DNA from: Clostridia bacterium | GTDB taxonomy: Bacteria; Bacillota; Clostridia; Christensenellales; Aristaeellaceae | Direction: 5' to 3' | DNA: 33,158 bases | NCBI GenBank assembly: GCA_017443295.1 | Contig: JAFSNT010000243.1 | Span: forward strand, 1 to 33,158 | In this document: one piece after another, positions 6,706 through 14,464 of the stretch | Layout: the number at the start of each line of letters is the position of its first letter | Position numbering within the stretch: the stretch's first letter is position 1 | Translations under genes and position numbers: made by a program | Notes under the pieces: model-generated | Database searches by the model: none | What the model saw: the letters and a program-made list of their open reading frames with translations, nothing else | What the model was told of the DNA's origin: nothing

Positions 6706-8091
6706 TCACTCCCCCCGCCTTGTAATCAGCCTTTCCTGGCACCGTTTCATCCAGCCGCCCTTCCAGTAATACAGAATGAACAGGCAGGAAGTGACCGTCC
6801 AGGTCATGGGGTAGCTGAACATGGTGCGGGGGATGGTGGGGTCGCGGGCGACGAACACCAGCAGCCAGATCAGCCGCAGGGCGCACACGCCGAACAGGGT
6901 CATGAGGGTGGGGGCCATGGCCTCGCCCGCGCCGCGCATGGCGCCGGACAGGATCTCGATGCAGGTATAGGTGACGTAATAAGGCGCGATGAGCCACAGG
7001 ATTTCCATACCCTTTTCGATGACGGTTTCATCGTTGGCGAACAGGTGGTAAAGGCTGCGCCCGAACAGCATGAGCAGACCGGAGCAGCACGCGGCGGCGG
7101 CGAAAGCCATGAGCAGGCATTGCTTCACGCCCTGCTTCACCCGGTCAAACTTCATGGCCCCGAAATTCTGGCCCACGAAGGTGGTGATGGAAATGCCGAA
7201 GGCGTTCAGGATCATCCATTGCAGGCCGTCCAGCCGTCCCCAAGCGCTCCAGGCGGCGGACACGTCGGTGCCGAAATTGTTCACAAAAGACTGAATCAGC
7301 ACGTTGGAAATGGAATACATCACCGATTGCAGGCCAGCGGGCAGGCCGATCTGCACCACCCGGCGCAGCAAATCGCCGTGAAAGCGCACCTTTCCCAGGG
7401 ACAGGTGATAAGCCGTGTGCGACCGCATCAGCACCACCAGCACCAGCACGGCGCTCACCGTCTGGGAAAGGATGGTCGCCAGCGCCGCGCCGGTCACGCC
7501 CATGTCCGCGCCGATCACCAACAGCAGGTCCAGCACAATATTGGTCATGCACGCGGCGACCAGGAAATACAGGGGCCGCCGGGAATCGCCTACCGCCCGC
7601 AGGATGCCGGAGCCGATATTGTAAATCAGGGAGGGCACCATGCCGAGGAAATACACGCGGATGTACGCCACGGCGGGTTCCATCACGTCCTCCGGGGTGT
7701 TCATCCATTGGAGGAACGTGGGCGACAGGAAATAGCCCACCAGCGTCAGCCCCAGCCCCATGCACACGGCCAGGGCGATGGCGGTGTGCACCGTGCGGGA
7801 AACCTCTTTTTCCTGCCGCGCGCCGAAAAACTGGGAGATGATCACCGTCGCGCCGGAGGCAAGGCCCACAAAAAAGCCCACGATCAGGTTGATCAGGTTG
7901 CCCGTGGAGCCGCCCACCGCCGCCAGCGCCTGCTTGCCCACATATTTGCCCACGATCATGGCGTCGGCGGTATTATAAAGCTGCTGGAAAAACGTGCCCA
8001 GCAGAATGGGAAAGAAAAAAATCAGCAGCTGCTGCCAGATCACGCCCTCCACAATGCCGTAGCCGGGCGTTGACACTTTGGATTTCTGCAT
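6706..8091 (-). CDS. MATE-family efflux transporter
   Basis: The 461-residue integral membrane protein has twelve predicted membrane segments in two halves. It opens with GIVEGVIWQQLLIFFFPILLG and the FQQLYNTADAMIVGKYVG motif typical of the MepA/DinF branch of the MATE superfamily. Members export cationic drugs, dyes or metabolites in exchange for sodium ions or protons. The second half repeats the pattern (LPAGLQSVMYSISNVLIQSFVN). The ATG is preceded by GAGGT. The length is normal. It is probably monocistronic, as 108 bp separate it from the next minus-strand gene and a heptamer inverted repeat lies upstream. The substrate cannot be predicted. Confidence 0.93.
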   Translation of the reverse strand: MQKSKVSTPGYGIVEGVIWQQLLIFFFPILLGTFFQQLYNTADAMIVGKYVGKQALAAVGGSTGNLINLIVGFFVGLASGATVIISQFFGARQEKEVSRTVHTAIALAVCMGLGLTLVGYFLSPTFLQWMNTPEDVMEPAVAYIRVYFLGMVPSLIYNIGSGILRAVGDSRRPLYFLVAACMTNIVLDLLLVIGADMGVTGAALATILSQTVSAVLVLVVLMRSHTAYHLSLGKVRFHGDLLRRVVQIGLPAGLQSVMYSISNVLIQSFVNNFGTDVSAAWSAWGRLDGLQWMILNAFGISITTFVGQNFGAMKFDRVKQGVKQCLLMAFAAAACCSGLLMLFGRSLYHLFANDETVIEKGMEILWLIAPYYVTYTCIEILSGAMRGAGEAMAPTLMTLFGVCALRLIWLLVFVARDPTIPRTMFSYPMTWTVTSCLFILYYWKGGWMKRCQERLITRRGE

Positions 8092-8108
8092 ATTTTACCT
8101 CGGCAAAA

Positions 8109-8227
8109 AAAGGTAGGAGGTAGGAAGTAGGAGGTAGGAGGTTTTATAGTGCCTGCGCTTTTTGTGCGCGGATCATGTTGTTTTGTTCTATTACTTCCTA
8201 CCTCCTACCTCCTACTTCCTACTTTTT
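8109..8227. repeat. Heptamer GTAGGAG/GTAGGAA repeats in inverted arms
   Basis: Four tandem 7-nt units (GTAGGAG, GTAGGAA, GTAGGAG, GTAGGAG) lie at about 8112-8140. The inverse, ACTTCCTACCTCCTACCTCC and onward, lies at about 8192-8223. The arms could pair over about 30 bp around a 50-nt loop. It sits between MATE and pduL, downstream of pduL on the minus strand, and has no T-run, so it is not a standard terminator. Confidence 0.7.
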
Positions 8228-8241
8228 CTCTGTTGAAAACA

Positions 8242-8268
8242 GCCGCCCGGGGTACGGGCGGCAGATAA
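8242..8268 (-). terminator. Hairpin after pduL
   Basis: GCCGCCCG-tacccc-type loop-CGGGCGGC (8262-8242 on the minus strand) is followed by TGTTTTC. The T-run is weak. It lies 20 bp after the pduL stop codon. Confidence 0.6.
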
Positions 8269-8281
8269 GGAACGAATGCGA

Positions 8282-8860
8282 TTATTTGACGATCTCGCCC
8301 ATGGTGCCGTTGACGGCGCAGGCGGCGTTGGATTCGTCGGTATCAATGTGCATGGCCAGGGAGAACTTGGGGCTGACGCGGACGACCACTTCGCCGAAGA
8401 TCAGCTCGCGGCCCTTGATGGGGGGGATGACCTTGACGGAAACCACGTCCTTATCCTTCACGCCGAAGGTTTCGGCGTCGGCGGGGGTCATGTGGATGTG
8501 GCGCTTGGCGGCGATGACGCCCTGGGCCAATTCCACTTCGCCGCAGGGGCCAACCAGCTTGCACGCGCCGGAACCGGCCACGTCGCCGGATTCGCGGACG
8601 GGGGCGGTCACGCCGATGGAGCGGGCGTCGGTCAGCGCCAGCTCGACCTGGTTTTCAGGCCGCACAGGCCCAAGGATGCGGACGCGCTTCAAGGTGTTCT
8701 TGGGGCCGACCACGTCCACCTGCTCTTCGCTGGCGAACTGTCCGGGCTGGCTCAGGTCCTTGATGGGTTTGAGGGTGTGGCCCGCGCCGAAGAGGATCTC
8801 CAGCGTTTCCTGGGTCACGTGTACGTGACGGGCGGAGGTTTCCACGATGAACTGGCTCAT
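8282..8860 (-). CDS. pduL: Phosphate acyltransferase (phosphotransacylase), PduL family
   Basis: This 192-residue enzyme has two PduL beta-barrel repeats. The metal-binding histidines are visible as RHVHVT (residues 11-16) and KRHIHMT in the second half, with GPCGEVELAQGV before the latter. PduL converts acyl-CoA and phosphate to acyl phosphate and CoA, and in anaerobes it feeds acetate or propionate kinase for ATP formation. No microcompartment targeting extension is present at the N-terminus and no pdu or eut genes are nearby, so a cytoplasmic housekeeping phosphotransacetylase role is inferred. Start: ATG 8860 behind AAGGAATT. The promoter is at 8924-8951 and the terminator at 8242-8268. 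It is transcribed alone. Confidence 0.93.
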   Translation of the reverse strand: MSQFIVETSARHVHVTQETLEILFGAGHTLKPIKDLSQPGQFASEEQVDVVGPKNTLKRVRILGPVRPENQVELALTDARSIGVTAPVRESGDVAGSGACKLVGPCGEVELAQGVIAAKRHIHMTPADAETFGVKDKDVVSVKVIPPIKGRELIFGEVVVRVSPKFSLAMHIDTDESNAACAVNGTMGEIVK

Positions 8861-8923
8861 TTGTAATTCCTTCTTTCCCTCTGAAAATCATCGGCAAATC
8901 AACCGACAGTTGCTTCGTCTTCT

Positions 8924-8951
8924 ATTATAACAGGTTTTTCCGGTTTTGCAA
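8924..8951 (-). promoter_or_regulatory. Promoter of pduL
   Basis: On the minus strand TTGCAA (8951-8946), a 16-bp spacer and a perfect TATAAT (8929-8924) lie 63 bp before the start codon. Confidence 0.7.
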
Positions 8952-8958
8952 GAATAGA

Positions 8959-10137
8959 TTAGCTTTCCGTTTTCGGCTCTCCCGCCTGCAATTTGTCTTT
9001 TTCCCTTGCTGCGAAGGATTCCAGCACGGCGTTCAGGACCTTTTTCGCTTCCTGCCATACGTTTTCACCGCCCGTTTTCAGCAGCTTGGACACAATGCCC
9101 CACACCGCTTCCCGATCCTCCTTGGGCATACCGTCCACCATTTTTTTCATACCGCTGAGCGCGCCCATCATGTCCTGCTTGATTTGGGGAATGGTTTCCG
9201 CGCCGGTGGCTTCCAGCAGGCCGAACAGGGTGCCCACGAACAGCCTACGGTCGCCGTCGTTCATGCCGGCTAACCATTCTTTCAGCGTGGTTTCGGTGAG
9301 ATAGCTGCCGTCCGAGCGCTTGTCCGCCTCCACGAACCGGGGACCCAGCACCTGCCAGGAAAACCCGTCGTGCTGAATGATGCTCTTGGCGCTGCTTTTC
9401 ACCACATGCTGAAACGCTTCATTGGACAGCAGGGTGCCGATCATGCTTTCCTCCGGCACGATGCTGATGATGCGGGGCAGCATTTCTTTGTACGCTTCGC
9501 ACTGGGTGAAGGCGTCTAAGAAGCCGGGGCCGTCGTTATTGTATATCGCCGTGATTTTTTCCCTTACCGCCGGGCACGCGGAAACCGCCGCGTACACCGC
9601 CAAATTGCCGCCCTTGGAATGGCCGCCCACCCGAATGGGAATATCCAAATCGGCAAAATGCGCGTCCATATACGCCGCCGCCCGGCGCTGGCCCTCCGTT
9701 TCCGGCAGGTAGCTCAAAAGAAAATCTTCCTTCCAGCCCACGATGGTGCTGTCCGTGCCCCGGAACACCACAAACGCCGTGCCGTCAGGCAGCCAGAACG
9801 TGGCCACCGCCAGCTGAATGTCCGCCGCCGTGTCCACCACGTCGTAGAACCAGGAAACCGTCGTACTAGCAAACCGCGCGCCGTCCACCATGCCGTCCAT
9901 GAGGAAGGGCGCCATTTTGGTGTAGCTGTCGTCCGCCATGATCTCTTCCCTGGTGTGGCGCTGCCAGAAGCGATTCCGCACCTCCGTCAAGGGCACCTTT
10001 TCCTCGTCCGCACCCACACACCCGGAAAAATCCGCGTAAATCAGCTCGGACAGCACCAGCCCGTCCACCTCGTTGAAGGGCGAAACGGAAAAAGGCACGT
10101 CGTTGCGCCAGGCCAAGTAATCAAAGATATTTGCCAT
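8959..10137 (-). CDS. DUF2974 (Mbeg1-like) alpha/beta hydrolase
   Basis: The 392-residue protein starts MANIFDYLAWRNDVPF and contains VVFRGTDST followed by the nucleophile elbow GGHSKGGNLAVYAA, with Ser in GHSKG. This arrangement is typical of DUF2974 lipase-like hydrolases of Firmicutes. The NNDGPGF segment after the elbow probably carries the catalytic aspartate. No signal peptide is evident, so it is predicted to be cytoplasmic. The substrate is unknown; lipid or ester hydrolysis is only inferred. The C-terminal 90 residues are charged and helical. Start: ATG 10137 with ribosome site GGAGGT. The upstream region is occupied by GC palindromic repeats (10161-10328), so the promoter is uncertain. 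Confidence 0.88.
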   Translation of the reverse strand: MANIFDYLAWRNDVPFSVSPFNEVDGLVLSELIYADFSGCVGADEEKVPLTEVRNRFWQRHTREEIMADDSYTKMAPFLMDGMVDGARFASTTVSWFYDVVDTAADIQLAVATFWLPDGTAFVVFRGTDSTIVGWKEDFLLSYLPETEGQRRAAAYMDAHFADLDIPIRVGGHSKGGNLAVYAAVSACPAVREKITAIYNNDGPGFLDAFTQCEAYKEMLPRIISIVPEESMIGTLLSNEAFQHVVKSSAKSIIQHDGFSWQVLGPRFVEADKRSDGSYLTETTLKEWLAGMNDGDRRLFVGTLFGLLEATGAETIPQIKQDMMGALSGMKKMVDGMPKEDREAVWGIVSKLLKTGGENVWQEAKKVLNAVLESFAAREKDKLQAGEPKTES

Positions 10138-10158
10138 AAATGTACCTCCAATTACGAA

Positions 10159-10330
10159 GCAGGGGGCTTCTTCAGCCCCCTAAACCCCCGAACCAGGGCC
10201 GCCTGGCCCTGAACCCCTATAAATGATTAAGGGGATGTTGCTTTTTCGTTTTTTAAATATATTCCTTTTATTGAGGGTCCAGGGGCATCATGCCCCTGGC
10301 GCGGGGTCTGGGGCCGCGGAGGCCCCAGCG
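10159..10330. repeat. Tandem GC palindromes of repeat family A between the DUF2974 gene and popT
   Basis: Four hairpins follow each other: AGGGGGC/GCCCCCT (10161-10181), CCAGGGCC/TGGCCCTG (10193-10211), CCAGGGGCAT/ATGCCCCTGG (10279-10299) and CTGGGGCC/GGCCCCAG (10308-10328). The first two match the right end of the composite repeat at 21057-21110. The last two match the right end of the composite at 13179-13226 almost base for base. The 125-bp core is absent, so this looks like a solo or recombined copy. The hairpins probably also end transcription of popT. Confidence 0.75.
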
Positions 10331-10337
10331 TAACCCC

Positions 10338-11207
10338 TTATTCTTTGCTTCCCTTCGCCAGCAGGTACGCGCCCGCGAAGCCTGCGGCCAGGGTGACCAC
10401 GCTGATCACCACGGTCAGAATGCCCACGCCGGACATATCGGTCTGAATGAGCAGGGAAATGGGGGAAGCCACCACCAGGCCCAGCACGCCGCAGTAGGTG
10501 GGGGTGGGATAATGGGCGGTGAGCCATTCGATGAGCTTGGCGACGCCGAAGATGCCCAGCACAATGCCCAGCAGGAAGGGCAGAAGCATCATCAGGGGCT
10601 GGCCCAGCAGGGAAAAATTAAAGGAGAACAGGCCGTCCTTCAAGGTGGACAGGGCGTTTACCACCGGCTTATAGTAGCCCAGCAGCATCAGCACCAGGCT
10701 GCCGGACACGCCGGGAATGATCATGGTGGCGGAGGCGATCATGCCGATGAACACCATGATCAGCATCTGCAGCACGTCCATGTTGATGCTCTCGGCGTTC
10801 TGAATGCTGTCCTTCCGCTGGACGCCCAGCCAGATGATCAGGGCGAACAGCGCAATGAAGGCGATCACGGCGGCGGCATTGATCTTTTTCGTGTCCACCT
10901 TTTTCAGCAGCGGCCCCAGGCCCCCCAAGATCAGGCCGATGAACAGCGTGTTCGTGGGCAGGGGATGATTTTCCAGCCCCCAATTGATCACGCTGGCCAA
11001 GGCCACGATGCCCACCAGCATGCCAATCGCATAAGGCAGCAGGGTCTTGATGCTCTTTTTGAATTCTTTGAACAGATGCGTGATGCAATGGATCAGCGTG
11101 TCGTAAATGCCCATGCTCACCATCATGGTGCCACCGGAAACCCCGGGAATGATGTTCGCCACGCCGATCACGACGCCCCGCAGCAGTTGATTGATCAGAT
11201 TCTTCAT
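10338..11207 (-). CDS. popT: DUF368 polyprenyl-phosphate transporter (PopT family)
   Basis: This 289-residue membrane protein has about eight hydrophobic segments. It opens with the family signature LLRGVVIGVANIIPGVSGGT, whose GVSGGT motif recurs near residue 135 as IIPGVSGSLVLMLLG, a typical inverted duplication. DUF368 proteins (PopT) have been shown to return undecaprenyl phosphate, the lipid carrier for cell-wall synthesis, across the membrane; this copy is assigned by family. It starts seven bases after the dnaN stop, with GAGGAG in between, so it is co-transcribed with dnaN. The link between a sliding clamp and an envelope lipid recycler is probably only a shared promoter for growth genes. 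Confidence 0.88.
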   Translation of the reverse strand: MKNLINQLLRGVVIGVANIIPGVSGGTMMVSMGIYDTLIHCITHLFKEFKKSIKTLLPYAIGMLVGIVALASVINWGLENHPLPTNTLFIGLILGGLGPLLKKVDTKKINAAAVIAFIALFALIIWLGVQRKDSIQNAESINMDVLQMLIMVFIGMIASATMIIPGVSGSLVLMLLGYYKPVVNALSTLKDGLFSFNFSLLGQPLMMLLPFLLGIVLGIFGVAKLIEWLTAHYPTPTYCGVLGLVVASPISLLIQTDMSGVGILTVVISVVTLAAGFAGAYLLAKGSKE

Positions 11208-11216
11208 AAAAACTCC

Positions 11217-12344
11217 TCATCTGTTAAAGATTCTCACCGGCAGCAGCAGGAACGTGAAATCGTTGCCCTCTTCCGGCAAAATCATGCAGGGGGACACGTT
11301 GGTGTTGAAGCACATGCGCAGGCGTTCGCCGTCGATGTTGTGGATGATGTCGGTGAGGTAGCGGGAATTGAACGCGATGTTCAGCTCGTTGCCCGTAAAG
11401 CCGATATCCAATTCCTCATGTACGTCGCCGCGCTCGGCGTTGGCGGTCATTTCCATGCGCCCGTCGGGAATCAGATGCAGGTAAATCAGATTGTTCTTGC
11501 CTTCCCGGGCCATCAGGCTGCACCGCTCGATGGCGTCGGAGAACAGGGAACGCATCACCAGCACCTCGGTGGTCCAGGCGGCGGGCAGAATCTTCTGATA
11601 ATCAATGAATTCGCCCGTCAGCAGGGTGGCGTACACCTTCACGCCGCCGAAGGCATACATGATGTGAGAGGAATTGAACGTGATCTCGGCGGGGTCCTCG
11701 CTGTCCGGCAGCATTTTGCTCACTTCGTTCAAAATCTTGCCCGGCGTGACCGCGTGCAGATGATCCTTTTTCAGGTTCGCGGGCAGGGCGTTTTCCGCCT
11801 GGATGCGCTGCAGCGCCAGCCTGAACCCGTCCAGGCCCACCAGCAGCGTTTCCTTTTCATAGACCTCCATCAGGATGCCCGTTAAGATCTTGCGGCTTTC
11901 GTCGTTGGACACCGCGAACTGCACCTTGCTCACCGCGTCCCTGAACCGGTTGCAGGGCAGGGACACGCGGTATTCCTCCGCTACGTCCCGGATGTCCGGA
12001 AAGTCCTCCGCCGCCATGCACGCCATGGACGTGTTGCTGCCCCGGCTGCGGATCGCCGCGCGCATCCGGTCGTCCACCTTTACGTCCACCTCGCCCGCTG
12101 GTTGCTTGCGCATCATTTCCGCGAACAGCTTGGCGGGCAGCAGCGCGCACCCGTCCTCCTCGATCAGGGCGCTCACCTGGGCCTTGATGCTCATTTCCCC
12201 GTCCGTGCAGGTCAGCATCAGCCCGTCCTCCACCGTTTCGATCAGCACGCCGTCATACGCCTGCTTCACCGGCCTGGGCGCGATGGCGCGAGTCACCATG
12301 CCTAAACCATAATTCATTTCATCCGTTTGAATGCGAAAATGCAT
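11217..12344 (-). CDS. dnaN: DNA polymerase III subunit beta (sliding clamp)
   Basis: The 375-residue protein spans the three clamp domains. Recognisable parts are DGEMSIKAQV and LLPAKLFAEMMRK in domain 1, the CNRFRDAVSKVQFAVSNDESRKILTGI helix-strand in domain 2, the LVGLDGFRLAL strand, and the C-terminal VSPCMILPEE...FTFLLLPVRI. The ring tethers DNA polymerase to its template. ATG 12344 follows GGGAGATGA. The gene is unusual in standing next to the oriC candidate without dnaA; recF is 9.3 kb away on the same strand. It is followed at once by popT. Confidence 0.95.
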   Translation of the reverse strand: MHFRIQTDEMNYGLGMVTRAIAPRPVKQAYDGVLIETVEDGLMLTCTDGEMSIKAQVSALIEEDGCALLPAKLFAEMMRKQPAGEVDVKVDDRMRAAIRSRGSNTSMACMAAEDFPDIRDVAEEYRVSLPCNRFRDAVSKVQFAVSNDESRKILTGILMEVYEKETLLVGLDGFRLALQRIQAENALPANLKKDHLHAVTPGKILNEVSKMLPDSEDPAEITFNSSHIMYAFGGVKVYATLLTGEFIDYQKILPAAWTTEVLVMRSLFSDAIERCSLMAREGKNNLIYLHLIPDGRMEMTANAERGDVHEELDIGFTGNELNIAFNSRYLTDIIHNIDGERLRMCFNTNVSPCMILPEEGNDFTFLLLPVRIFNR

Positions 12345-12830
12345 CGCGGGTTCATCTCCCTTTGGGCGGACGCGCCGCCTGAGTAGTAGTAGTAATATAT
12401 AATTCAGTAGTAGTAGTAGAACCGGGGAAAGTGTGGATAACCGGTCAAAACCCTTGATTTTCCTCGATTCTTCCTTGGGATGAATTTGGGGATAACCGGG
12501 GAAAAAAAGAGGATAACCGCTCCCGTTCGCCGTCCCCGCCCTCCGCGCCGTTTTTCCGGAAGACCACGCCTATTTTACGGAAAAATCGGAACTGGTCATA
12601 TTGTCTCATATTTTCACAAAAAAATCAAGACGCTGAAAAAATGTAAACCACTGGAAATCCCGCAATTCGCCATTTTTGCCACCCAAACCGGTTATCCACA
12701 CAGTCCACAATCGCTCGTTTCACATGCCGTGGAAAACATACCCCTTGCCCCGCCTGCATTCTATGCGCTTCGCCCGAAACTTATGCCGGGGTTATCCACA
12801 AAAAATGTCGAGTTATCCACTTGCAAATTT
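12345..12830. other. Probable replication origin (oriC) with DnaA boxes and DnaA-trio
   Basis: Three perfect DnaA boxes (TTATCCACA) lie at 12432-12440 (minus), 12692-12700 and 12792-12800 (plus). One-mismatch boxes lie at 12487-12495 (minus) and 12813-12821, and a weaker one at 12508-12516. On the minus strand the first box is followed by a GC-rich spacer and then two runs of CTA triplets (12420-12407 and 12395-12382) around an AT-rich centre AATTATATATTA. This box, GC spacer, DnaA-trio order is the basal unwinding layout described for B. subtilis. The region contains no gene. It begins directly upstream of dnaN and ends at a composite repeat. Confidence 0.8.
12382..12420 (-). promoter_or_regulatory. 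DnaA-trio/unwinding element
   Basis: TAGTAGTAGTAATATATAAT on the plus strand is followed by CAG and TAGTAGTAGTAG. In triplet phase this gives eight or more [G/A]A[T/A] trios read 3' to 5'. It lies 12 bp from the perfect DnaA box at 12432-12440. Confidence 0.7.
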
Positions 12831-12840
12831 GGTCAATATT

Positions 12841-13230
12841 GGGGGCGCTCTGCCCCCAAACCCCCGACCAGGGAGGTGACCTCCCTGGACCCACACTTGG
12901 CGAAATAACTTGTACAAATATATCAGAGGAACGCCGCCTGCGGCGTTGGGGTTTACGAAAGTATGAAGGCTTCTGGCCCAAGAAAGCCGGGAAAATCCCA
13001 AGGGAAAGCTCGCTTTCCCCCTGGGATTCTTCCCTGGCTTTCCCCGGATGCTTTGCATCCGGGTTGGCCGCCAAAGGCGGCCGGGCCAGAAGCAAGACGA
13101 CGGCAAGTTGAACATTCCTTCCAAGCAGCAGCGGGAGCTTGTTTTTTTCCGCGTCAAGTAATATCCGCAAAAGAGGGTGCAGGGGATCATCCCCTGCCGC
13201 GGGGTCTGGGGCCGCGGAGGCCCCAGCGTT
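12841..13230. repeat. Composite palindromic repeat (family A), about 390 bp
   Basis: The element contains hairpins at 12841-12857, 12868-12888, 12930-12947, 13179-13197 and 13206-13226 around a 125-bp core (12969-13093). Read in reverse, 20709-21116 has the same order of parts, including the sequences CGAAAGT.TGA before the core and CAAGT.ATATCCGCAA after it. It fills the gap between oriC and asnA; no gene lies in it, and frames across it are repeat translations. Its right hairpins are shared with 10279-10328. Confidence 0.8.
12969..13093 (+). mobile_element. 125-bp repeat core with perfect 11-bp terminal inverted repeats, copy 1
   Basis: GCTTCTGGCCC (12969-12979) and GGGCCAGAAGC (13083-13093) bound the core. 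Inside are a long nested stem around GGGAAAGC-TC-GCTTTCCC, GGATGC-TTT-GCATCC, and GGCCGCC-AAA-GGCGGCC. The second copy (20979-20855) is the same length. Its last stem is GGCCGCT/AGCGGCC, a compensated base-pair change. No open frame or transposase is present, so it resembles a MITE or REP-type element; mobility is inferred. Confidence 0.65.
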
Positions 13231-13273
13231 CCCCCATTCTTCCATAAAAACCATGGAAAAAACAGCGGATTTC

Positions 13274-13302
13274 TTGACAAAGGAATCCGTTCTTGCTATG
13301 CT
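13274..13302 (+). promoter_or_regulatory. Promoter of asnA
   Basis: Perfect TTGACA (13274-13279), a 17-bp spacer and TATGCT (13297-13302). The start site would be near 13309 with a 30-nt leader; there is no room for a T-box or riboswitch. Confidence 0.8.
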
Positions 13303-13337
13303 TTTGAAACGGAAAAGGCAGCATGGGAGGGAAGAGC

Positions 13338-14345
13338 ATGAGTCACGTAATGATCCCGGAGGGGTACAGGTCGACGCTTTCTTTATACGACACGCAGGAA
13401 GCGATCGCGCTGATCAAGAAAACATTTGAGAGCAATTTAAGCCACGCCTTGCATTTAAAGCGGGTATCGGCGCCGCTGTTTGTGGACGGAGCATCGGGCC
13501 TGAACGACGATTTGAACGGCATCGAGCGGCCGGTCTCCTTTGATATGCTGGAGACGGGGGAGGAAGCGCAGGTGGTGCATTCCCTGGCGAAGTGGAAGCG
13601 GTACGCCCTGCAGCGGTATCATTTCCCGGTGGGCGAGGGGCTGTATACGGACATGAACGCCATCCGGCGGGACGAAACGCTGGATAACCTGCATTCGGTG
13701 TATGTGGATCAGTGGGACTGGGAAAAGGTGATCCGGGAAGAGGACCGCACGCTGGAGACCTTAAAGGACACGGTGACGCGCATCGTGACGGCCATCTGCA
13801 TCACGCTGGACCGGATCAAGTGGGAATATCCCCAGGTGAAAACGGCGCTGTGCCGGGACGTGACGTTCGTGACTTCCCAGGAATTGGAAGATTTGTACCC
13901 CGACAAAACGCCCAAGGAGCGGGAAAACCTGTTCCTCAAGGAGCATAAAACGGCGTGCATTTTGCAGATCGGCGGCAAGCTCAAATCGGGCCAGCCTCAC
14001 GATGGGCGCGCGCCGGACTATGACGACTGGGATCTGAACTGCGATATCATGTTCTGGGACGATCTGCTGGACTGCGCGCTGGAGATTTCGTCCATGGGCA
14101 TCCGCGTGTCGCCCGCGTCGCTGGAACGCCAGCTGATCTTAGCGCATAAGGAGGAGCGCCGCAAGCTGCCCTTCCATCAGGCGCTGCTGAAGGGCGAACT
14201 GCCGTTTACCATCGGCGGCGGCATCGGCCAGAGCCGCATGTGCATGCTGCTGCTGGGCAAGGCCCATATCGGCGAGGTGCAGTCCTCCTATTGGGACGCG
14301 GCCACCCGCCAGGCGTGCGAGGAAGCGGGCGTTATCCTGCTGTAA
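13338..14345 (+). CDS. asnA: Aspartate-ammonia ligase (asparagine synthetase A)
   Basis: The 335-residue enzyme makes asparagine from aspartate, ammonia and ATP. Its class II aminoacyl-tRNA synthetase-like fold is recognised from the N-terminal VSAPLFVDGASGLNDDLNG, the central KWKRYALQRYHFPVGEGLYTDM stretch (quoted in parts: KWKRYAL, GEGLYTDMNAIR), and the C-terminal GGGIGQSRMCMLLLG motif 3 with HIGEVQ after it. ATG 13338 is preferred over ATG 13323 because GGGAGGGAA lies between them at the right distance and the family starts with a short MS...PEGY segment. It has its own promoter and a strong terminator, so it is a one-gene unit. It lies beside the oriC candidate and points away from it. 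Confidence 0.95.
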   Translation: MSHVMIPEGYRSTLSLYDTQEAIALIKKTFESNLSHALHLKRVSAPLFVDGASGLNDDLNGIERPVSFDMLETGEEAQVVHSLAKWKRYALQRYHFPVGEGLYTDMNAIRRDETLDNLHSVYVDQWDWEKVIREEDRTLETLKDTVTRIVTAICITLDRIKWEYPQVKTALCRDVTFVTSQELEDLYPDKTPKERENLFLKEHKTACILQIGGKLKSGQPHDGRAPDYDDWDLNCDIMFWDDLLDCALEISSMGIRVSPASLERQLILAHKEERRKLPFHQALLKGELPFTIGGGIGQSRMCMLLLGKAHIGEVQSSYWDAATRQACEEAGVILL

Positions 14346-14361
14346 GCAAAGATACGAAATC

Positions 14362-14385
14362 CGGGCGGTTATCCGCCCGTTTTTT
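14362..14385 (+). terminator. Terminator of asnA
   Basis: CGGGCGG-TTAT-CCGCCCG is followed by six T, 17 bases after the stop codon. Confidence 0.85.
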
Positions 14386-14434
14386 CATTATGATTTGGGA
14401 ATGCGTCGCTGTCGTTTCAATTTATGAAGGGGAG

Positions 14435-14464
14435 TTGACGGCGGAGCAGGGATGTTGCTATAAT
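14435..14464 (+). promoter_or_regulatory. Promoter of the sugar ABC operon
   Basis: TTGACG (14435-14440), an 18-bp spacer and perfect TATAAT (14459-14464). A 75-nt leader follows, with an AAGGAGG site at its end. No obvious operator palindrome or riboswitch was seen. Confidence 0.75.

Noticed and set aside
6605-6997. A 130-codon minus-strand frame overlapping the end of the MATE gene
   Set aside because: It is mostly out of frame within the MATE gene with Arg/His-rich sequence; only an AT-rich tail lies outside and it has no ribosome site.
8109-8227. CRISPR-like regular repeats
   Set aside because: Units are 7 nt, directly adjacent and inverted halfway; there are no spacers and no cas genes.
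10290-11885. A 531-codon plus-strand open frame opposite popT and dnaN
   Set aside because: It is very rich in His, Gln and Gly, lies antisense to two well-recognised genes and crosses their junction. It is the usual shadow of GC-rich codon bias.
12781-13254. Open frames of 90-160 codons across the composite repeat near oriC and again at 20770-21130
   Set aside because: They translate palindromic repeat DNA (phrases such as GSGAAEAPA and its frame variants) and have no conserved starts.
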